Source: Alicycliphilus denitrificans K601 (GTDB lineage Bacteria; Pseudomonadota; Gammaproteobacteria; Burkholderiales; Burkholderiaceae_C). Taken from it: a stretch of DNA of 64,000 nt. Location of the stretch: the NCBI RefSeq assembly GCF_000204645.1, contig NC_015422.1:620001-684000 (forward strand), read 5' to 3'. A program made the position numbers and the translations under genes. This document shows positions 8,900-18,958 of the stretch, one piece after another (position 1 is the stretch's first letter; every line of letters begins with the position of its first letter). The notes under the pieces are model-generated. The model made no database searches and was not told the origin of the DNA. It was given only the letters and a program-made list of their open reading frames with translations.

Positions 8900-9388
8900 T
8901 TATCGCGGTAGCGGCGGAATGCGCAGCTTCTGCCCGGGGTAGATCTTGTCGGGGTGGCTCAGCATGGGCTTGTTGGCCTCGAAGATCACCGGGTACTTGC
9001 TGGCGTCGCCATAGAACTTCTTGGCGATGGCGCTGAGCGTGTCGCCGCGCACCACGTCGTGGTACTGGGCCTCGGGCTCGGGGTTGGCCACCGTCATCTG
9101 GTTATCGACGCTGGTCACGCTGGCCACGTTGCCGCAGCACAGGGTCACCTTCTCCTTGGCCGCCTGCGTGGGCGCCGTGCCCGTCACGGTGACCTTGCCC
9201 TCGGGGCCTTCGAAGGCCACCTGCAGGCCGCTCACGCCCAGGTTCTGCGTGGCGATGTAGGTCTCGATGGCCTTGCCCGCGCGGGCGTTGAGCTCGGCCT
9301 GCGTGGGCGCCGCCGCGCTGGCCGCCTGCGCCGGGCTGCCGCCGAACAGCTTCTCGCCCGCTTCCTTGATGAATGTGAACAGACCCAT
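8900..9388 (-). CDS. kbp: BON and LysM domain protein, Kbp/YgaU-like
   Basis: 162-residue soluble protein with an N-terminal BON domain (about 35-95) and a C-terminal LysM domain (about 110-160, YHDVVRGDTLSAIAKKFYGDASKYPVIFEANK split over that span). This is the architecture of E. coli Kbp (YgaU), a cytoplasmic potassium-binding protein. The N-terminus MGLFTFIKEAGEKLFG matches the family. The start at 9388 was chosen because AAGGAGA lies just upstream. There is no signal peptide, so it should act in the cytoplasm. It is divergent from coaX. Confidence 0.88.
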   Translation of the reverse strand: MGLFTFIKEAGEKLFGGSPAQAASAAAPTQAELNARAGKAIETYIATQNLGVSGLQVAFEGPEGKVTVTGTAPTQAAKEKVTLCCGNVASVTSVDNQMTVANPEPEAQYHDVVRGDTLSAIAKKFYGDASKYPVIFEANKPMLSHPDKIYPGQKLRIPPLPR

Positions 9389-9534
9389 GGATTTCTCCTT
9401 TCGGTTGCTGGGAACGATGGTTCCCGGTCGGATGTAGCGTAGCGCGCAGCGCGCGGGCAGGGCATGGGCGCCGCCACCATTGACAATTCTTCGCATTTGC
9501 CGTGCCGGCGGCAAAACTCGTGATAATCCGCCCC

Positions 9535-10311
9535 ATGACTTTTCTGGCCATCGATGTGGGCAACTCCCGCCTGAAGTGGGCCCTGTACGACGCGGCGCGT
9601 CCCGGTACCGCGATGCTCGCCCATGGCGTGGAATTCCTGGACCATATCGAGCGCCTGTCCGAAGGCCCCTGGGCGGGCCTGCCCGCGCCCACGCACATGC
9701 TCGGCTGCGTGGTGGCGGGCGACGCGATCAAGCGCCGCGTGGTCGAGCAGATGGAGCTGTGGGACGTGCCCGCGCACTGGGTCGTGCCCTCGCAGGAGGA
9801 GGCCGGCGTGGTCAATGGCTACGACTACCCCACGCGCCTGGGCGCCGACCGCTGGGTGGCCATGATCGGCGCGCGCCACCGCCTGCTGGCGCAGGGGCCG
9901 GCGCGGCCGTTGATCCTGGCCATGGTGGGCACGGCCGTCACGGTGGAGGCGCTGGACACGAGCGGGCGCTTCCTCGGCGGCCTGATCGTGCCGGGCCACG
10001 GCATCATGCTGCGCGCGCTCGAGAGCGGCACCGCCGGCCTGCACGTGCCCACGGGCGAGGTGCGCCTGTTCCCCTCCAACACCAGCGACGCACTGACCAG
10101 CGGCGGTACCTACGCCATCGCAGGCGCGGTCGAGCGCATGTACCAGCACCTGCTGCAGCACTGCGGCCAGGAGCCCGTGTGCATGATGACCGGCGGCGCG
10201 GGCTGGAAGATGGCGCCCAGCATGACACGGCCCTTCGAACTGGTGGAAAACCTGATCTTCGACGGCCTGCTGGAGATCGCCTCGCGCCGCCTTGCCGCTG
10301 CGGCGGCTTAG
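9535..10311 (+). CDS. coaX: Type III pantothenate kinase
   Basis: 258-residue kinase of the ASKHA fold that phosphorylates pantothenate in the first step of CoA synthesis. Diagnostic motifs are the phosphate-binding DVGNSRLKW at the N-terminus, [11 protein letters not shown], the [11 protein letters not shown] catalytic block and [11 protein letters not shown]. Type III is the usual pantothenate kinase in this bacterial group. The start is the ATG giving the normal [12 protein letters not shown] beginning. The 3' end overlaps the stop of the convergent TetR gene by four bases. Confidence 0.95.
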   Translation: MTFLAIDVGNSRLKWALYDAARPGTAMLAHGVEFLDHIERLSEGPWAGLPAPTHMLGCVVAGDAIKRRVVEQMELWDVPAHWVVPSQEEAGVVNGYDYPTRLGADRWVAMIGARHRLLAQGPARPLILAMVGTAVTVEALDTSGRFLGGLIVPGHGIMLRALESGTAGLHVPTGEVRLFPSNTSDALTSGGTYAIAGAVERMYQHLLQHCGQEPVCMMTGGAGWKMAPSMTRPFELVENLIFDGLLEIASRRLAAAAA

Positions 10312-10985
10312 CCCTCGCCTGCGCCGTCGCTTGTCTCGTAAGCCTGCACCAGCCGCGCCAGATGTGCGCGCTGCTCCGGCTCCAGGTACGGCATGAGCAG
10401 CCCCAGCACATGGCGCGCGCCGCGCAGCAGCGCCGCCTGGGCGCTTTCGGGCTCCAGGGCGCGGCGCGGGTCGCCCACGTACTCGAAGCAGAGCCAGTAG
10501 GTCAGCACCACCACCATGCAGGTGGCGGTGGCCTGCAGGTCGTCCTCGTGGTCCATGCGCAGCGCGCCGCCGCGCCGCATGGCGGCCAGCAGGGCGCGCA
10601 TGGCGGCCACCTTGGCCTGCAGCACGCCGGGGAACTGCGTCTCCAGCAGGCGGTTGCGCGACAGCAGGTTGTTCAGGTCGCGGTAGAGAAAGCGGTACTG
10701 CCAGAGCAGCTCGAACAGCCGGTGCATGAAGAACCACGCGTCCTCCACGTCGGCCGCATCGCCGCCGGCCTGCAGCAGCCCGCCCAGGGCCTCGTCGTAC
10801 TGTGCGAACAGCGCATTGACGATCTCGTCCTTGGCGCGGTAGTGGTAATAGAGGTTGCCGGAGCTGATGCCCAGCTCAGCGGCAATGGAGGCGGTGGAGA
10901 CATGGGGCTCGCCAAAGCGGTTGAACAGCGCCAAGCTGGCCTCGAGAATGCGCTCGGCGGTGCGGCGGGGGGCCTTGCGTGCCAT
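10308..10985 (-). CDS. TetR family transcriptional regulator
   Basis: 225-residue repressor-type regulator. The N-terminal TetR helix-turn-helix (about 8-55) contains [16 protein letters not shown] and [16 protein letters not shown]. The C-terminal ligand domain ([18 protein letters not shown] and following) matches a subgroup widespread in Burkholderiales with unknown ligand. It overlaps coaX tail to tail and lies downstream of, and in the same direction as, a phasin-like gene, so a link to PHA metabolism is possible but unproven. No clear operator was seen in the 157 bases upstream. Confidence 0.88.
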   Translation of the reverse strand: MARKAPRRTAERILEASLALFNRFGEPHVSTASIAAELGISSGNLYYHYRAKDEIVNALFAQYDEALGGLLQAGGDAADVEDAWFFMHRLFELLWQYRFLYRDLNNLLSRNRLLETQFPGVLQAKVAAMRALLAAMRRGGALRMDHEDDLQATATCMVVVLTYWLCFEYVGDPRRALEPESAQAALLRGARHVLGLLMPYLEPEQRAHLARLVQAYETSDGAGEG

Positions 10986-11142
10986 GGGCCGTCTCCTCCC
11001 ATAGATGGCGACGGGCGGGGTGTCGCGGTATGTTGACTCTACCCCAGGAGGCTACTGCGTGCACGTATTTTTCGATAGCGGAAAACGCTGGATTGGCAAG
11101 GGTCTGCGAGGGCAGGGCTGCTCAGCCAGGGAGCAGCCTGCC

Positions 11143-11586
11143 TCAATCCTCGTCATCCGCGGCGTCCGCCTTGCGCCGGCCCTGCAGCCGCCGCAGTTCT
11201 TCCTCCAGGGCATGCACGCGCTCCTGCAGCGCCTGCATGTCCTGCGCCGTGGGCATGCCCAGGCGCTGCAGGGCCTTGGCCACGCGCTGCTCGAAGATGC
11301 CTTCCAGCCGGTCCCACTGGCCGGCGGCGCGCTCGCCCAGGTCCGAGGCCAGGTGGCTCATGCGCTGGGCGGCCTCGCCCAGGTGCTCCTCGGCGGCGCT
11401 CTGGGTCTTGCGCTGCAGGGCCAGGCCCTCGCGCACCAGGGCCTCGAAGACCTTGCCGCCTTCCTCCTGCGCTTTGGCGAAGGCCCCCAGGCCGGCCAGC
11501 CATATCTGCTGGGCCGACTCGCGCGCCATGCGCGGCAGTTCGTGAGCGGGGTTGGGGGCGTCGTCGTCGCGGGGCGGGCGTGGCAT
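11143..11586 (-). CDS. Phasin-like / polyhydroxyalkanoate granule-associated protein
   Basis: 147-residue helical protein resembling poly(hydroxyalkanoate) granule-associated proteins of the PhaF/PhaI type. The segment ARESAQQIWLAGLGAFAKAQ is the characteristic amphipathic helix of that family. It is followed by long helices and a C-terminal heptad-rich coiled coil (about 110-137, QALQERVHALEEEL). The last residues RRKADAADDED are charged. The start at 11586 is supported by GGAGGAG just upstream. Expected on the surface of PHA granules if the cell makes them; no phaC lies in the window. Confidence 0.75.
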   Translation of the reverse strand: MPRPPRDDDAPNPAHELPRMARESAQQIWLAGLGAFAKAQEEGGKVFEALVREGLALQRKTQSAAEEHLGEAAQRMSHLASDLGERAAGQWDRLEGIFEQRVAKALQRLGMPTAQDMQALQERVHALEEELRRLQGRRKADAADDED

Positions 11587-11705
11587 GGTGGCTCCTCCTT
11601 GGCACATCGTGAAACTGGTATTTTGTGCAGCGGCCTGGCGCGGGCGTAGGCAGGCGGCCCTAATTTGCGGGGATGAGGCGGTCGGTTACCGGGCCGGACA
11701 GACGG

Positions 11706-11735
11706 TTACGCCCCGCCATGGGTCAATGGGATAAT
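11706..11735 (+). promoter_or_regulatory. Candidate promoter for the rfb operon
   Basis: GATAAT (11730-11735) with TTACGC 18 bases upstream (11706-11711) lies about 50 bases before rfbB in the 198-base divergent intergenic region. The -10 is good and the -35 is weak (3 of 6), so this is only a candidate. Confidence 0.3.
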
Positions 11736-11784
11736 TCCACGTTTTGCTCCCTCGGCACAGGCATATCTGGCAAGAGAACCCATC

Positions 11785-12846
11785 ATGATTCTGGTCACCG
11801 GCGGCGCCGGCTTCATCGGCGCCAACTTCGTGCTCGACTGGCTGGCCGGCTCCGACGAGCCGGTGGTCAATCTGGACAAGCTCACCTACGCGGGCAACCT
11901 GCACAACCTGGATGGCCTGTCGGGCGACGCGCGCCATCTCTTCGTGCAGGGCGACATCGGCGACGGCGCCCTGGTCTCCCGCCTGCTGGCCGGGCATCGT
12001 CCGCGCGCCATCGTCAACTTCGCCGCCGAATCGCACGTGGACCGCTCCATCCACGGCCCGGAAGACTTCATCCAGACCAACGTGGTCGGAACCTTCAGGC
12101 TTTTGGAGGTCGTAAGGCACTACTGGCAAGCGCTTTCAGCTACAGAAAAAGAAGCATTCCGGTTCCTGCACGTGAGCACCGACGAGGTCTATGGCACCCT
12201 GGCGCCCAGCGCCCCGGCCTTCACCGAGGCGCACGGCTACGAGCCCAACAGCCCCTACAGCGCCAGCAAGGCCGCCAGCGACCACCTGGTGCGCGCCTGG
12301 CACCACACCTATGGCCTGCCCGTGCTCACCACCAACTGCAGCAACAACTACGGCCCGCTGCACTTCCCAGAGAAGCTCATCCCGCTGATGATCGTCAACG
12401 CCCTGGCCGGAAAGAGCCTGCCGGTGTACGGCGACGGCATGCAGGTGCGCGACTGGCTGTACGTCAAGGACCACTGCAGCGCCATCCGCCGCGTGCTCGA
12501 AGCAGGGCGCCTGGGCGAGACCTACAACGTCGGCGGCTGGAACGAGAAGCCCAACATCGAGATCGTCAAGACCGTCTGCGCGCTGCTCGACGAACTGCGC
12601 CCGCGCGCCGACGGCCAGAGCTACGCCACGCAGATCACCTACGTGCAGGACCGCCCCGGCCACGACCGCCGCTACGCCATTGACGCGCGCAAGATCGAGC
12701 GCGAACTTGCCTGGCGCCCGGCCGAGACCTTCGAGACCGGCATCCGCAAGACCGTGCAGTGGTACCTGGACAACCCGCAATGGGTGCAGCAGGTGCAGAG
12801 CGGCGCCTACCGCGACTGGGTCGCCAAGCAATACGCATCCGCATGA
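11785..12846 (+). CDS. rfbB: dTDP-glucose 4,6-dehydratase
   Basis: 353-residue NAD-dependent extended SDR that makes dTDP-4-keto-6-deoxyglucose, the second step to dTDP-L-rhamnose. It has the nucleotide-binding TGGAGFIG at the N-terminus, the STDEVYG block (about 131-137) with catalytic Asp/Glu, and the YSASK motif with Y158 and K162. First gene of an rfbBDAC-type operon whose stop overlaps the rfbD start. An AT-richer stretch at 12128-12151 matches the dispersed repeat but keeps the reading frame, filling a variable loop before the catalytic block. Confidence 0.97.
   Translation: MILVTGGAGFIGANFVLDWLAGSDEPVVNLDKLTYAGNLHNLDGLSGDARHLFVQGDIGDGALVSRLLAGHRPRAIVNFAAESHVDRSIHGPEDFIQTNVVGTFRLLEVVRHYWQALSATEKEAFRFLHVSTDEVYGTLAPSAPAFTEAHGYEPNSPYSASKAASDHLVRAWHHTYGLPVLTTNCSNNYGPLHFPEKLIPLMIVNALAGKSLPVYGDGMQVRDWLYVKDHCSAIRRVLEAGRLGETYNVGGWNEKPNIEIVKTVCALLDELRPRADGQSYATQITYVQDRPGHDRRYAIDARKIERELAWRPAETFETGIRKTVQWYLDNPQWVQQVQSGAYRDWVAKQYASA
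12128..12151 (+). repeat. Dispersed AAGCGCT / CAGCTA repeat copy inside rfbB
   Basis: AAGCGCTTTCAGCTACAG followed by an A-run. It is one of about ten copies in the window and is read in frame as part of rfbB in a loop of variable sequence. Confidence 0.6.
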
Positions 12847-13721
12847 ACATCCTGCTACTCGGCAAGAACGGCCAGGTCGGCTGGGAGCTGCAGCGCAGCC
12901 TGGCCGTGCTGGGCGAGGTCACGGCCCTGGGCCATGACGAAGCCGACTTCACCCAGCCCCAGGCCGTGGCGCAGGCCGTGCGAGCCCTGTGCCCCGACGT
13001 CATCGTCAACGCCGCCGCCCACACCGCCGTGGACAAGGCCGAGAGCGAGCCCGAGCGCGCCCGCCTGCTCAACGCCACCACCCCCGGCGTGCTCGCCGAA
13101 GAGGCTGTCAGGCTGGGCGCCTGGCTCGTCCACTACAGCACCGACTACGTCTTCGACGGCAGCGGCAGCCGCCCCTGGCGCGAAACCGACGCCCCCGCGC
13201 CCCTGTCCGTCTACGGCGCCACCAAGCTGGAGGGCGAACGCCTGATCCAGCAATCGGGCTGCCGCCACCTGATATTGCGCACCAGCTGGGTCTACGCCGC
13301 GCGCGGCGGCAACTTCGCCAAGACCATGCTGCGCCTCGCGCAGGAGCGCGAACGCCTGACGGTGATCGACGACCAGTGGGGCGCTCCCACCGGGGCCGAT
13401 CTGCTGGCCGACGTGACGGCCCACGCCATCCGCCACCTGCAGCAGCGCCCGCAGGACGGCGGCCTGTACCACTGCGTGGCCGGCGGGGAAACCACTTGGC
13501 ATTCCTATGCAAAATACGTGGTAGAGCATGCCAGGCAAGCGCAATCAGCTATTAATATAATAGCAAAAGAGATTGCGCCCGTGCCCACCAGCGCCTTCCT
13601 CACGCCGGCCAGGCGACCGCACAACTCGCGCCTGGACAACGCCAAGCTGCAGGCCGCCTTCGGCCTCCGGCTCCCGCCCTGGCAGCAGGGCGTGGCGCGC
13701 ATGCTCACCGAAATTCTCTGA
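12843..13721 (+). CDS. rfbD: dTDP-4-dehydrorhamnose reductase
   Basis: 292-residue NADPH-dependent SDR that performs the last step of dTDP-L-rhamnose synthesis. The N-terminus [16 protein letters not shown] carries the nucleotide-binding motif. STDYVFDG and YGATKLEGE hold the catalytic Thr/Ser and Tyr-Lys pair. The C-terminal [16 protein letters not shown] block ([12 protein letters not shown]) is diagnostic. The ATG overlaps the rfbB stop (ATGA). A low-GC insert at 13536-13569 belongs to the dispersed repeat family and encodes the [14 protein letters not shown] region, which varies in this family. Confidence 0.96.
   Translation: MNILLLGKNGQVGWELQRSLAVLGEVTALGHDEADFTQPQAVAQAVRALCPDVIVNAAAHTAVDKAESEPERARLLNATTPGVLAEEAVRLGAWLVHYSTDYVFDGSGSRPWRETDAPAPLSVYGATKLEGERLIQQSGCRHLILRTSWVYAARGGNFAKTMLRLAQERERLTVIDDQWGAPTGADLLADVTAHAIRHLQQRPQDGGLYHCVAGGETTWHSYAKYVVEHARQAQSAINIIAKEIAPVPTSAFLTPARRPHNSRLDNAKLQAAFGLRLPPWQQGVARMLTEIL
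13536..13569 (+). repeat. Dispersed repeat copy inside rfbD
   Basis: CAAGCGCAATCAGCTATTAA followed by TATAATAGCAAAAG. The core AGCTATTA-ATA-TAATAGC is itself an inverted repeat. Translated in frame and markedly AT-richer than the gene around it. Confidence 0.65.
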
Positions 13722-13731
13722 TCGCACCGCA

Positions 13732-14622
13732 ATGACAGCACCCACACGCAAGGGCATCATCCTCGCCGGCGGCTCCGGCACCCGGCTGCACCCGGCCACG
13801 CTGGCGATCAGCAAGCAGCTGCTGCCGGTGTACGACAAGCCCATGGTCTACTACCCGCTCAGCACCCTGATGCTCGCGGGCATCCGCGACATCCTCCTCA
13901 TCAGCACGCCGCAGGACACGCCGCGCTTCGAGCAACTGCTGGGCGACGGCGGCCAGTGGGGCGTGAACCTGCAGTACGCCGTGCAGCCCAGCCCCGATGG
14001 GCTTGCGCAGGCCTTTCTGATCGGCGAGCGATTCCTGGCGGGCAGTCCCAGCGCCCTGGTGCTAGGCGACAACATTTTCTATGGGCATGACCTCCAGCCC
14101 CTGCTGCAGACCGCCAATGCCCGGACCAGCGGCGCCACCGTGTTCGCCTACCACGTCCAGGATCCGGAGCGCTACGGCGTGGTGGCCTTCGACGCGGCGG
14201 GCAAGGCCACCAGCATCGAGGAAAAGCCCCAGGCGCCGCAATCCAACTACGCGGTCACGGGCCTGTACTTCTACGACGGCCAGGTGGTCGACATCGCCAA
14301 GGCCGTCAAGCCCAGCGCCCGTGGCGAGCTGGAGATCACCAGCGTCAACCAGGCTTATCTGGAGCAGGGCAGGCTCACCGTGCAGACTATGGGCCGCGGC
14401 TACGCCTGGCTCGACACCGGCACGCACGAGAGCCTGCTCGACGCCAGCCAGTTCATCGCCACGCTGGAAAACCGCCAGGGCCTGAAAGTGGCCTGCCCGG
14501 AAGAGATCGCCTGGCGCAGCGGCTGGATCGACGCCGTCCAACTGGAAAAACTCGCCCAGCCCCTGGCCAAGAACCGCTACGGACAGTACTTGTTGCAACT
14601 GCTCCGCCACAAGGTGTTTTGA
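13732..14622 (+). CDS. rfbA: Glucose-1-phosphate thymidylyltransferase
   Basis: 296-residue nucleotidyltransferase that makes dTDP-glucose, entry step to dTDP-L-rhamnose. The N-terminal signature [16 protein letters not shown] binds the nucleotide. [17 protein letters not shown] and [11 protein letters not shown] (metal-binding Asp) follow, and EEKPQ and the C-terminal IAWRSGWID block are also typical. It lies ten bases after rfbD. The stop overlaps the rfbC start (TGATG). Confidence 0.97.
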   Translation: MTAPTRKGIILAGGSGTRLHPATLAISKQLLPVYDKPMVYYPLSTLMLAGIRDILLISTPQDTPRFEQLLGDGGQWGVNLQYAVQPSPDGLAQAFLIGERFLAGSPSALVLGDNIFYGHDLQPLLQTANARTSGATVFAYHVQDPERYGVVAFDAAGKATSIEEKPQAPQSNYAVTGLYFYDGQVVDIAKAVKPSARGELEITSVNQAYLEQGRLTVQTMGRGYAWLDTGTHESLLDASQFIATLENRQGLKVACPEEIAWRSGWIDAVQLEKLAQPLAKNRYGQYLLQLLRHKVF

Positions 14623-15167
14623 TGAAAGCCACCCCTTTGGCCATTCCTGACGTGGTGTTGATCGAACCCAAGGTGTTCGGTGACGCGCGCGGCTTCTTCT
14701 TCGAGAGCTTCAACCAGAAGGCCTTCGACGAGGCCACCGGCACCAATTTCCAGTTCGTGCAGGACAACCACAGCCGCTCCGGCCGCGGCGTGCTGCGCGG
14801 CCTGCACTACCAGGTGCAGCAGCCCCAGGGCAAGCTCGTGCGCGTGGTGCGCGGCGCGGTGTGGGACGTGGCGGTGGACATCCGCAGAAACTCCCCCACC
14901 TTCGGACGCTGGGTGGGCGCGGAACTTTCCGAGGACAACCAGCGCCAGCTGTGGGTGCCGCCGGGCTTTGCGCACGGCTTCGTGGCGCTCAGCGAGTCGG
15001 CGGATTTCCTCTACAAGACCACCGACTATTACGCGCCGCAGCATGAGCGTTGCATCGCGTGGAACGATGCGCAGCTGGCCATCGCGTGGCCCTATGCGGG
15101 CGAGCCGGTGCTGTCCGCCAAGGATCAGGCGGGCAAGCCTCTGGCCGAGGCAGAGCTTTGCATGTGA
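14622..15167 (+). CDS. rfbC: dTDP-4-dehydrorhamnose 3,5-epimerase
   Basis: 181-residue cupin-fold epimerase that converts dTDP-4-keto-6-deoxyglucose to its rhamno isomer. It has EPKVFGDARGFFFESFN at the start, the catalytic His region RGLHYQ, and PPGFAHGF and TDYYAPQHE further on. ATG 14622 overlaps the rfbA stop. An upstream in-frame TTG was not used. With rfbA, rfbB and rfbD this completes the dTDP-L-rhamnose pathway. Confidence 0.97.
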   Translation: MKATPLAIPDVVLIEPKVFGDARGFFFESFNQKAFDEATGTNFQFVQDNHSRSGRGVLRGLHYQVQQPQGKLVRVVRGAVWDVAVDIRRNSPTFGRWVGAELSEDNQRQLWVPPGFAHGFVALSESADFLYKTTDYYAPQHERCIAWNDAQLAIAWPYAGEPVLSAKDQAGKPLAEAELCM

Positions 15168-16339
15168 GCGCGGCACCGGCGTCCGGCGGGCAGGCGGGCA
15201 GGGCGCTGAGGGTCGCCCTGCTCGGCACGCGCGGCATTCCCGCGGGCTATGGCGGCTTCGAGACCTTTGCGCAGCAGCTGGCCGTGCGCCTGGTGCGGCG
15301 CGGGCATCAGGTCACCGTGTATGCCGAGGCCGATCGGCAGGGCTTGCCCGACACCTGGTACGAAGGGGTGCGCATCAGGCACGTGCAGCGTCCGCGCTGG
15401 GGGGCGGCATCGGTCATCGGCTACGACTGCCGCTGCCTGCGCGATGCGCGCCAGGGCTACGACCTGCTGTACATGCTGGGCTATGGCGCGGCCTGGGCCT
15501 GCTGGTGGAACCGCAGAATCCTGGGGCAGAAGGTCTGGCTCAACGTCGATGGCCTGGAGTGGGCCCGCAGCAAATGGGGACACCTGGCACGGGTCTACTT
15601 GCGTGCCATGGAGTGGGTGTCGTCGCGTGCTCCCACGCGGGTGCTGGCGGATGCGCAGGCCATCGCCGACCGGTATGCCCGCCTCTATCCGCGGGGCGTT
15701 CCTTGCAGCTTCATCGCCTACGGCGCCGAGCTGCCCGCCGTTTCCTCCCGGGCAGCGCACGATCTGTCCCGCTGGAACCTGCGGACCGGGGAGTATGTCC
15801 TGGTCGTGGCGCGGCCCGAGCCCGAGAACCATGTGCTCGAAATCGTCGAAGGCCATGCCCGCTGGGGGGGGGACTGGCCGCTGGTGGTCGTCGGCGATGT
15901 CCGTCCCGTGACCCCGTACCAGAAGCGGTTGCTGGCGCTGGCCGGCGACAAGGTGCGCTTCATCGGCGGGGTGTACGACGCGGGTCTGTTGACGGGCTTG
16001 CGCATGGGGGCAGGCTGCCATGTGCACGGGCATTCGGTCGGGGGCACGAACCCCTCGCTGCTCGAGGCGCTTGCCTGCGGCAACGTGGTCGTTGCGCATG
16101 ACAACCCCTTCAACCGCGAGGTGGCGCGAGATGCCGCGCATTATTTCCAGACGAGCCAGCAGCTGGCCGAGGCCCTGGAGCGGGTGCGTGCGCTAACTGC
16201 GTCCGCGCGGCAGGCCGTGGCCGCGCGCGCGCGCGGCATCGTGGCGCAGCACTACACCTGGGACTCGATCGCCGCGCAGTATGAGAATCTCATGCACGCC
16301 GAATGCGCGGGCATCGCCGCGGGAGCCTTGCATCGATGA
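15164..16339 (+). CDS. Glycosyltransferase (DUF1972 plus GT4), probable rhamnosyltransferase
   Basis: 391-residue cytoplasmic glycosyltransferase. The N-terminal part (VALLGTRGIPAGYGGFETFA) is the DUF1972 signature of polysaccharide rhamnosyltransferases. The C-terminal half is a GT-B group-1 domain with RPEPENHVLEI and the donor-binding HSVGGTNPSLLEALACG. The start is the GTG at 15164, which overlaps the rfbC stop by four bases and begins just before the first beta strand; no ATG fits as well. Translational coupling to rfbBDAC suggests it uses dTDP-rhamnose or works on the same glycan. Confidence 0.85.
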   Translation: MSAAPASGGQAGRALRVALLGTRGIPAGYGGFETFAQQLAVRLVRRGHQVTVYAEADRQGLPDTWYEGVRIRHVQRPRWGAASVIGYDCRCLRDARQGYDLLYMLGYGAAWACWWNRRILGQKVWLNVDGLEWARSKWGHLARVYLRAMEWVSSRAPTRVLADAQAIADRYARLYPRGVPCSFIAYGAELPAVSSRAAHDLSRWNLRTGEYVLVVARPEPENHVLEIVEGHARWGGDWPLVVVGDVRPVTPYQKRLLALAGDKVRFIGGVYDAGLLTGLRMGAGCHVHGHSVGGTNPSLLEALACGNVVVAHDNPFNREVARDAAHYFQTSQQLAEALERVRALTASARQAVAARARGIVAQHYTWDSIAAQYENLMHAECAGIAAGALHR

Positions 16340-17247
16340 GTGCGGCATCCTGCGTCCATGCCGTGGTGGTGTCCTACCGCAGCGATCCCCAGCGCCTGGC
16401 CCGGCAGTTTGACCGGCTGCTGGAGCAGGTGAGCGCCATCGTGTGGGTGGACAACGCGTCCGGGGACGGCCTTCGTGCGCTGGCGAGCCGCTGGCCTGCC
16501 GAGCGCCTGCATGCCATCTGGCTCGGCGACAACCAGGGCATTGGCGCGGCGCAGAACCGGGGCATGGAGCGTGCGCTGGCGCTCGGCGCCTCGCATGTGC
16601 TGTTGATGGATGACGACAGCCTGCCCGCGCCCGACATGGTGCCCCGCCTGCTGGCAGCGCTGGCCGCGCACCCCCAGGCCGCGGCCGTGGGGGCGTGCCA
16701 CGTCGATCCGCGCCGCGAGACCGGGCGCACGCCCTTCAGCGTGGTGGCCGGGGGGCGGCTGCGCTGGCTGGAGTGTTCCGACGCCCGGCAGGTATGGGAA
16801 GTGGACCATGTGATCGCGTCCGGCTGCCTGATCCCCGCGCCCGTGCTGCAGGCGGTCGGCGGGATGCGGGAAGACTTCTTCATCGACTGGGTGGATACCG
16901 AATGGTGCCTGCGCGCCCGGGACAGGGGCTACCGGATCTATGGCGTGTGCGCGGCGCTGCTGGAACACACCCTGGGCGACAGGGTGGTGCGGGTGCTGGG
17001 GCGGGAAATCCCTTGGCATGCGCCGTGGCGGCATTACTATCAGGCCCGCAATTTCGTGCTCATGCTCCGCTCGCGCCAGATGGGCCATGTGTCCAAATCG
17101 CATATGACGTTCCGCCAGCTGAAGCGTTTCATCGTGTTCTCCACCTTGGTACCCGGACGCTGGCAATATTTCAAGATGTGGCTGCGCGGGCTTCTGCACG
17201 GCTGCCAGGGGCGCTCCGGGCCGGTGGTGCCTCCAGGGAGCAGGTGA
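16336..17247 (+). CDS. Family 2 glycosyltransferase, rhamnosyltransferase-like
   Basis: 303-residue GT-A glycosyltransferase. The N-terminal VVVSYRSDPQRL and VDNASGDGL are nucleotide-sugar-binding strands. The DxD metal motif lies in LLMDDDSLP, and the acceptor-side block DFFIDWVDTEWCLRARDRGY matches RfbF/WbbL-type rhamnosyltransferases. The ATG overlaps the preceding stop (ATGA), so it is last in the translationally coupled rfbBDAC-GT-GT operon. Acceptor unknown. Confidence 0.85.
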   Translation: MSAASCVHAVVVSYRSDPQRLARQFDRLLEQVSAIVWVDNASGDGLRALASRWPAERLHAIWLGDNQGIGAAQNRGMERALALGASHVLLMDDDSLPAPDMVPRLLAALAAHPQAAAVGACHVDPRRETGRTPFSVVAGGRLRWLECSDARQVWEVDHVIASGCLIPAPVLQAVGGMREDFFIDWVDTEWCLRARDRGYRIYGVCAALLEHTLGDRVVRVLGREIPWHAPWRHYYQARNFVLMLRSRQMGHVSKSHMTFRQLKRFIVFSTLVPGRWQYFKMWLRGLLHGCQGRSGPVVPPGSR

Positions 17248-17254
17248 ATCTCCG

Positions 17255-18958
17255 ATGAACAATGACGACATGAACGCACAGGAACCGCGCCAGAAGCTGG
17301 GAGAAATCCTGCTGGCCGGACAAAAGCTCTCGCGCAACGACCTCGAGCGCGCGCTGGAGGTGCAGCGCTCCATGGGCGGCCGCCTGGGCCGCCTGCTGCT
17401 CAGCCTCGGGCTGGTGTCCGAGGGCGACGTCTGCGCCGCGCTCGCGTACCAGGCGGGCCTGCCCCTGGTGCGCCAGGAAGCCTTCCCGCAGGACCGGCCC
17501 GAGCTGGGGCAGCTCAACACCAGCTTTCTGCTGTCCAACCACGTGCTTCCCCTGGGGCCGGTGGACGGCCAGGCGCCGCTGCCGGATTTCGTCGCGGCCG
17601 ACCCGCAGGACCCGGCGATGCAGGCCGCGCTGCGCCTGGTGTTCGGCCAGGTGCCGGGGCTGGCCTTCGGGCTCGAATCGGAGATCGCGGCGCGGCTGCA
17701 GCAGTGGTTCGTGCAGGATGAGCTGCCACCCGAAGAGCAGGAGGGCCAGGCCTATGGCGCCTCCGAATTCATCGAGCACCTGCGCGACATGGCCTCCGAG
17801 GCCCCCATCATCCAGCGCGTCAACCAGATCCTCGCGCAGGCCGTGAGCGCCAAGGCGTCGGACATCCACATCGAGACCTACGAGGAAAAGTCGGTGGTGC
17901 GCATCCGTGTGGACGGCGAGATCTTTCCCATCGACGACATCGACAACAAGGACGCGCCGGCCATCGTCTCGCGCATCAAGATCCTGTCGCAGCTCGACAT
18001 CGCCGAGCGGCGCATGCCCCAGGACGGACGCACCAAGATCCGCGTGCATGGCAAGGAAATGGACGTGCGCGTCTCCACCGTGCCCACGGCGTTCGGCGAA
18101 TCGGTGGTGATGCGCCTGCTCGAGAAGAACTTCGACTTGCTGTCGCTGCAAAGCCTGCACTTCACGCCGCCCACGCTGGCCGCCATGCGCCAGCTGCTGG
18201 CCGTGCCGCACGGCATCCTGCTCGTGACCGGGCCCACGGGTTCGGGCAAATCCACTACGCTGTACGCGTCGATGCAGGAGCTGGAGGGCCAGAACCTCAA
18301 GATCCTCACCGTCGAAGACCCCGTGGAATACCGCCTGCCCTGGCTCAACCAGGTGCAGGTGCAGCCCCAGATCGGCCTGACCTTCGCCCAGGTGCTGCGC
18401 GCCTTCCTGCGTCAGGACCCCGACGTCATCATGATCGGCGAGATGCGCGACGGCGAGACTGCCGAAATCGCCGTGCAGGCCGCGCTCACCGGCCACCTGG
18501 TGCTGTCCACGCTGCACACCAACAGCGCCATGGGGGCCATCGTGCGCCTGATCAACATGGGGGTTGAGCCCTACCTCATCACCGCCTCGGTCGTCGGCGT
18601 GCTGGCCCAGCGCCTGGTGCGCCAGCTCTGCGGCGACTGCAAACAGCCGCTGTCCGCCGAGCAGGCACGCGTCGCCGCGGCGTCGCTGGGCGTCGCGCCC
18701 ACGGGCGAGGCCACCCTGTACAAGCCCGTGGGCTGCGCCAACTGCCGCAACACCGGCTACCGGGGGCGCGTCGCCATCCACGAGCTGCTGCGGCTCACCG
18801 ACGAGGTCAAGCAGCAGGTGCTCGAACGCGGTACGGCCGTGCATGGCGCGCAGGGCGCCTACGTTGGCGGGAACTTGCTGCAGGACGGCGCAACCAAGGT
18901 TTTTTCAGGCCTGACCACGGCCGAAGAAGTGCTGCGCGTCGCACGTCAACATGATTGA
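17255..18958 (+). CDS. gspE: Type II secretion ATPase GspE
   Basis: 567-residue cytoplasmic AAA-type ATPase that powers pseudopilus assembly. The N-terminal GspE/MshEN domain (about 1-150) begins LGEILLAGQKLSRNDLERAL. The catalytic domain has Walker A GPTGSGKSTT (about 325-335), the Asp box IMIGEMRDGETA and the His box TGHLVLSTLHTNSA. The C-terminal zinc tetracysteine is CGDC...CANC. First gene of gspEFGHIJKLMN; it follows the glycosyltransferase operon by only seven bases, so the two operons may be transcriptionally connected. PilB is the alternative, but the neighbours fix it as GspE. Confidence 0.95.
   Translation: MNNDDMNAQEPRQKLGEILLAGQKLSRNDLERALEVQRSMGGRLGRLLLSLGLVSEGDVCAALAYQAGLPLVRQEAFPQDRPELGQLNTSFLLSNHVLPLGPVDGQAPLPDFVAADPQDPAMQAALRLVFGQVPGLAFGLESEIAARLQQWFVQDELPPEEQEGQAYGASEFIEHLRDMASEAPIIQRVNQILAQAVSAKASDIHIETYEEKSVVRIRVDGEIFPIDDIDNKDAPAIVSRIKILSQLDIAERRMPQDGRTKIRVHGKEMDVRVSTVPTAFGESVVMRLLEKNFDLLSLQSLHFTPPTLAAMRQLLAVPHGILLVTGPTGSGKSTTLYASMQELEGQNLKILTVEDPVEYRLPWLNQVQVQPQIGLTFAQVLRAFLRQDPDVIMIGEMRDGETAEIAVQAALTGHLVLSTLHTNSAMGAIVRLINMGVEPYLITASVVGVLAQRLVRQLCGDCKQPLSAEQARVAAASLGVAPTGEATLYKPVGCANCRNTGYRGRVAIHELLRLTDEVKQQVLERGTAVHGAQGAYVGGNLLQDGATKVFSGLTTAEEVLRVARQHD

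Noticed and set aside
9480..9527. Promoter TTGACA / GATAAT before coaX
   Set aside because: Spacing between the boxes is about 36 bases, far from 16-18, so they do not form one promoter.
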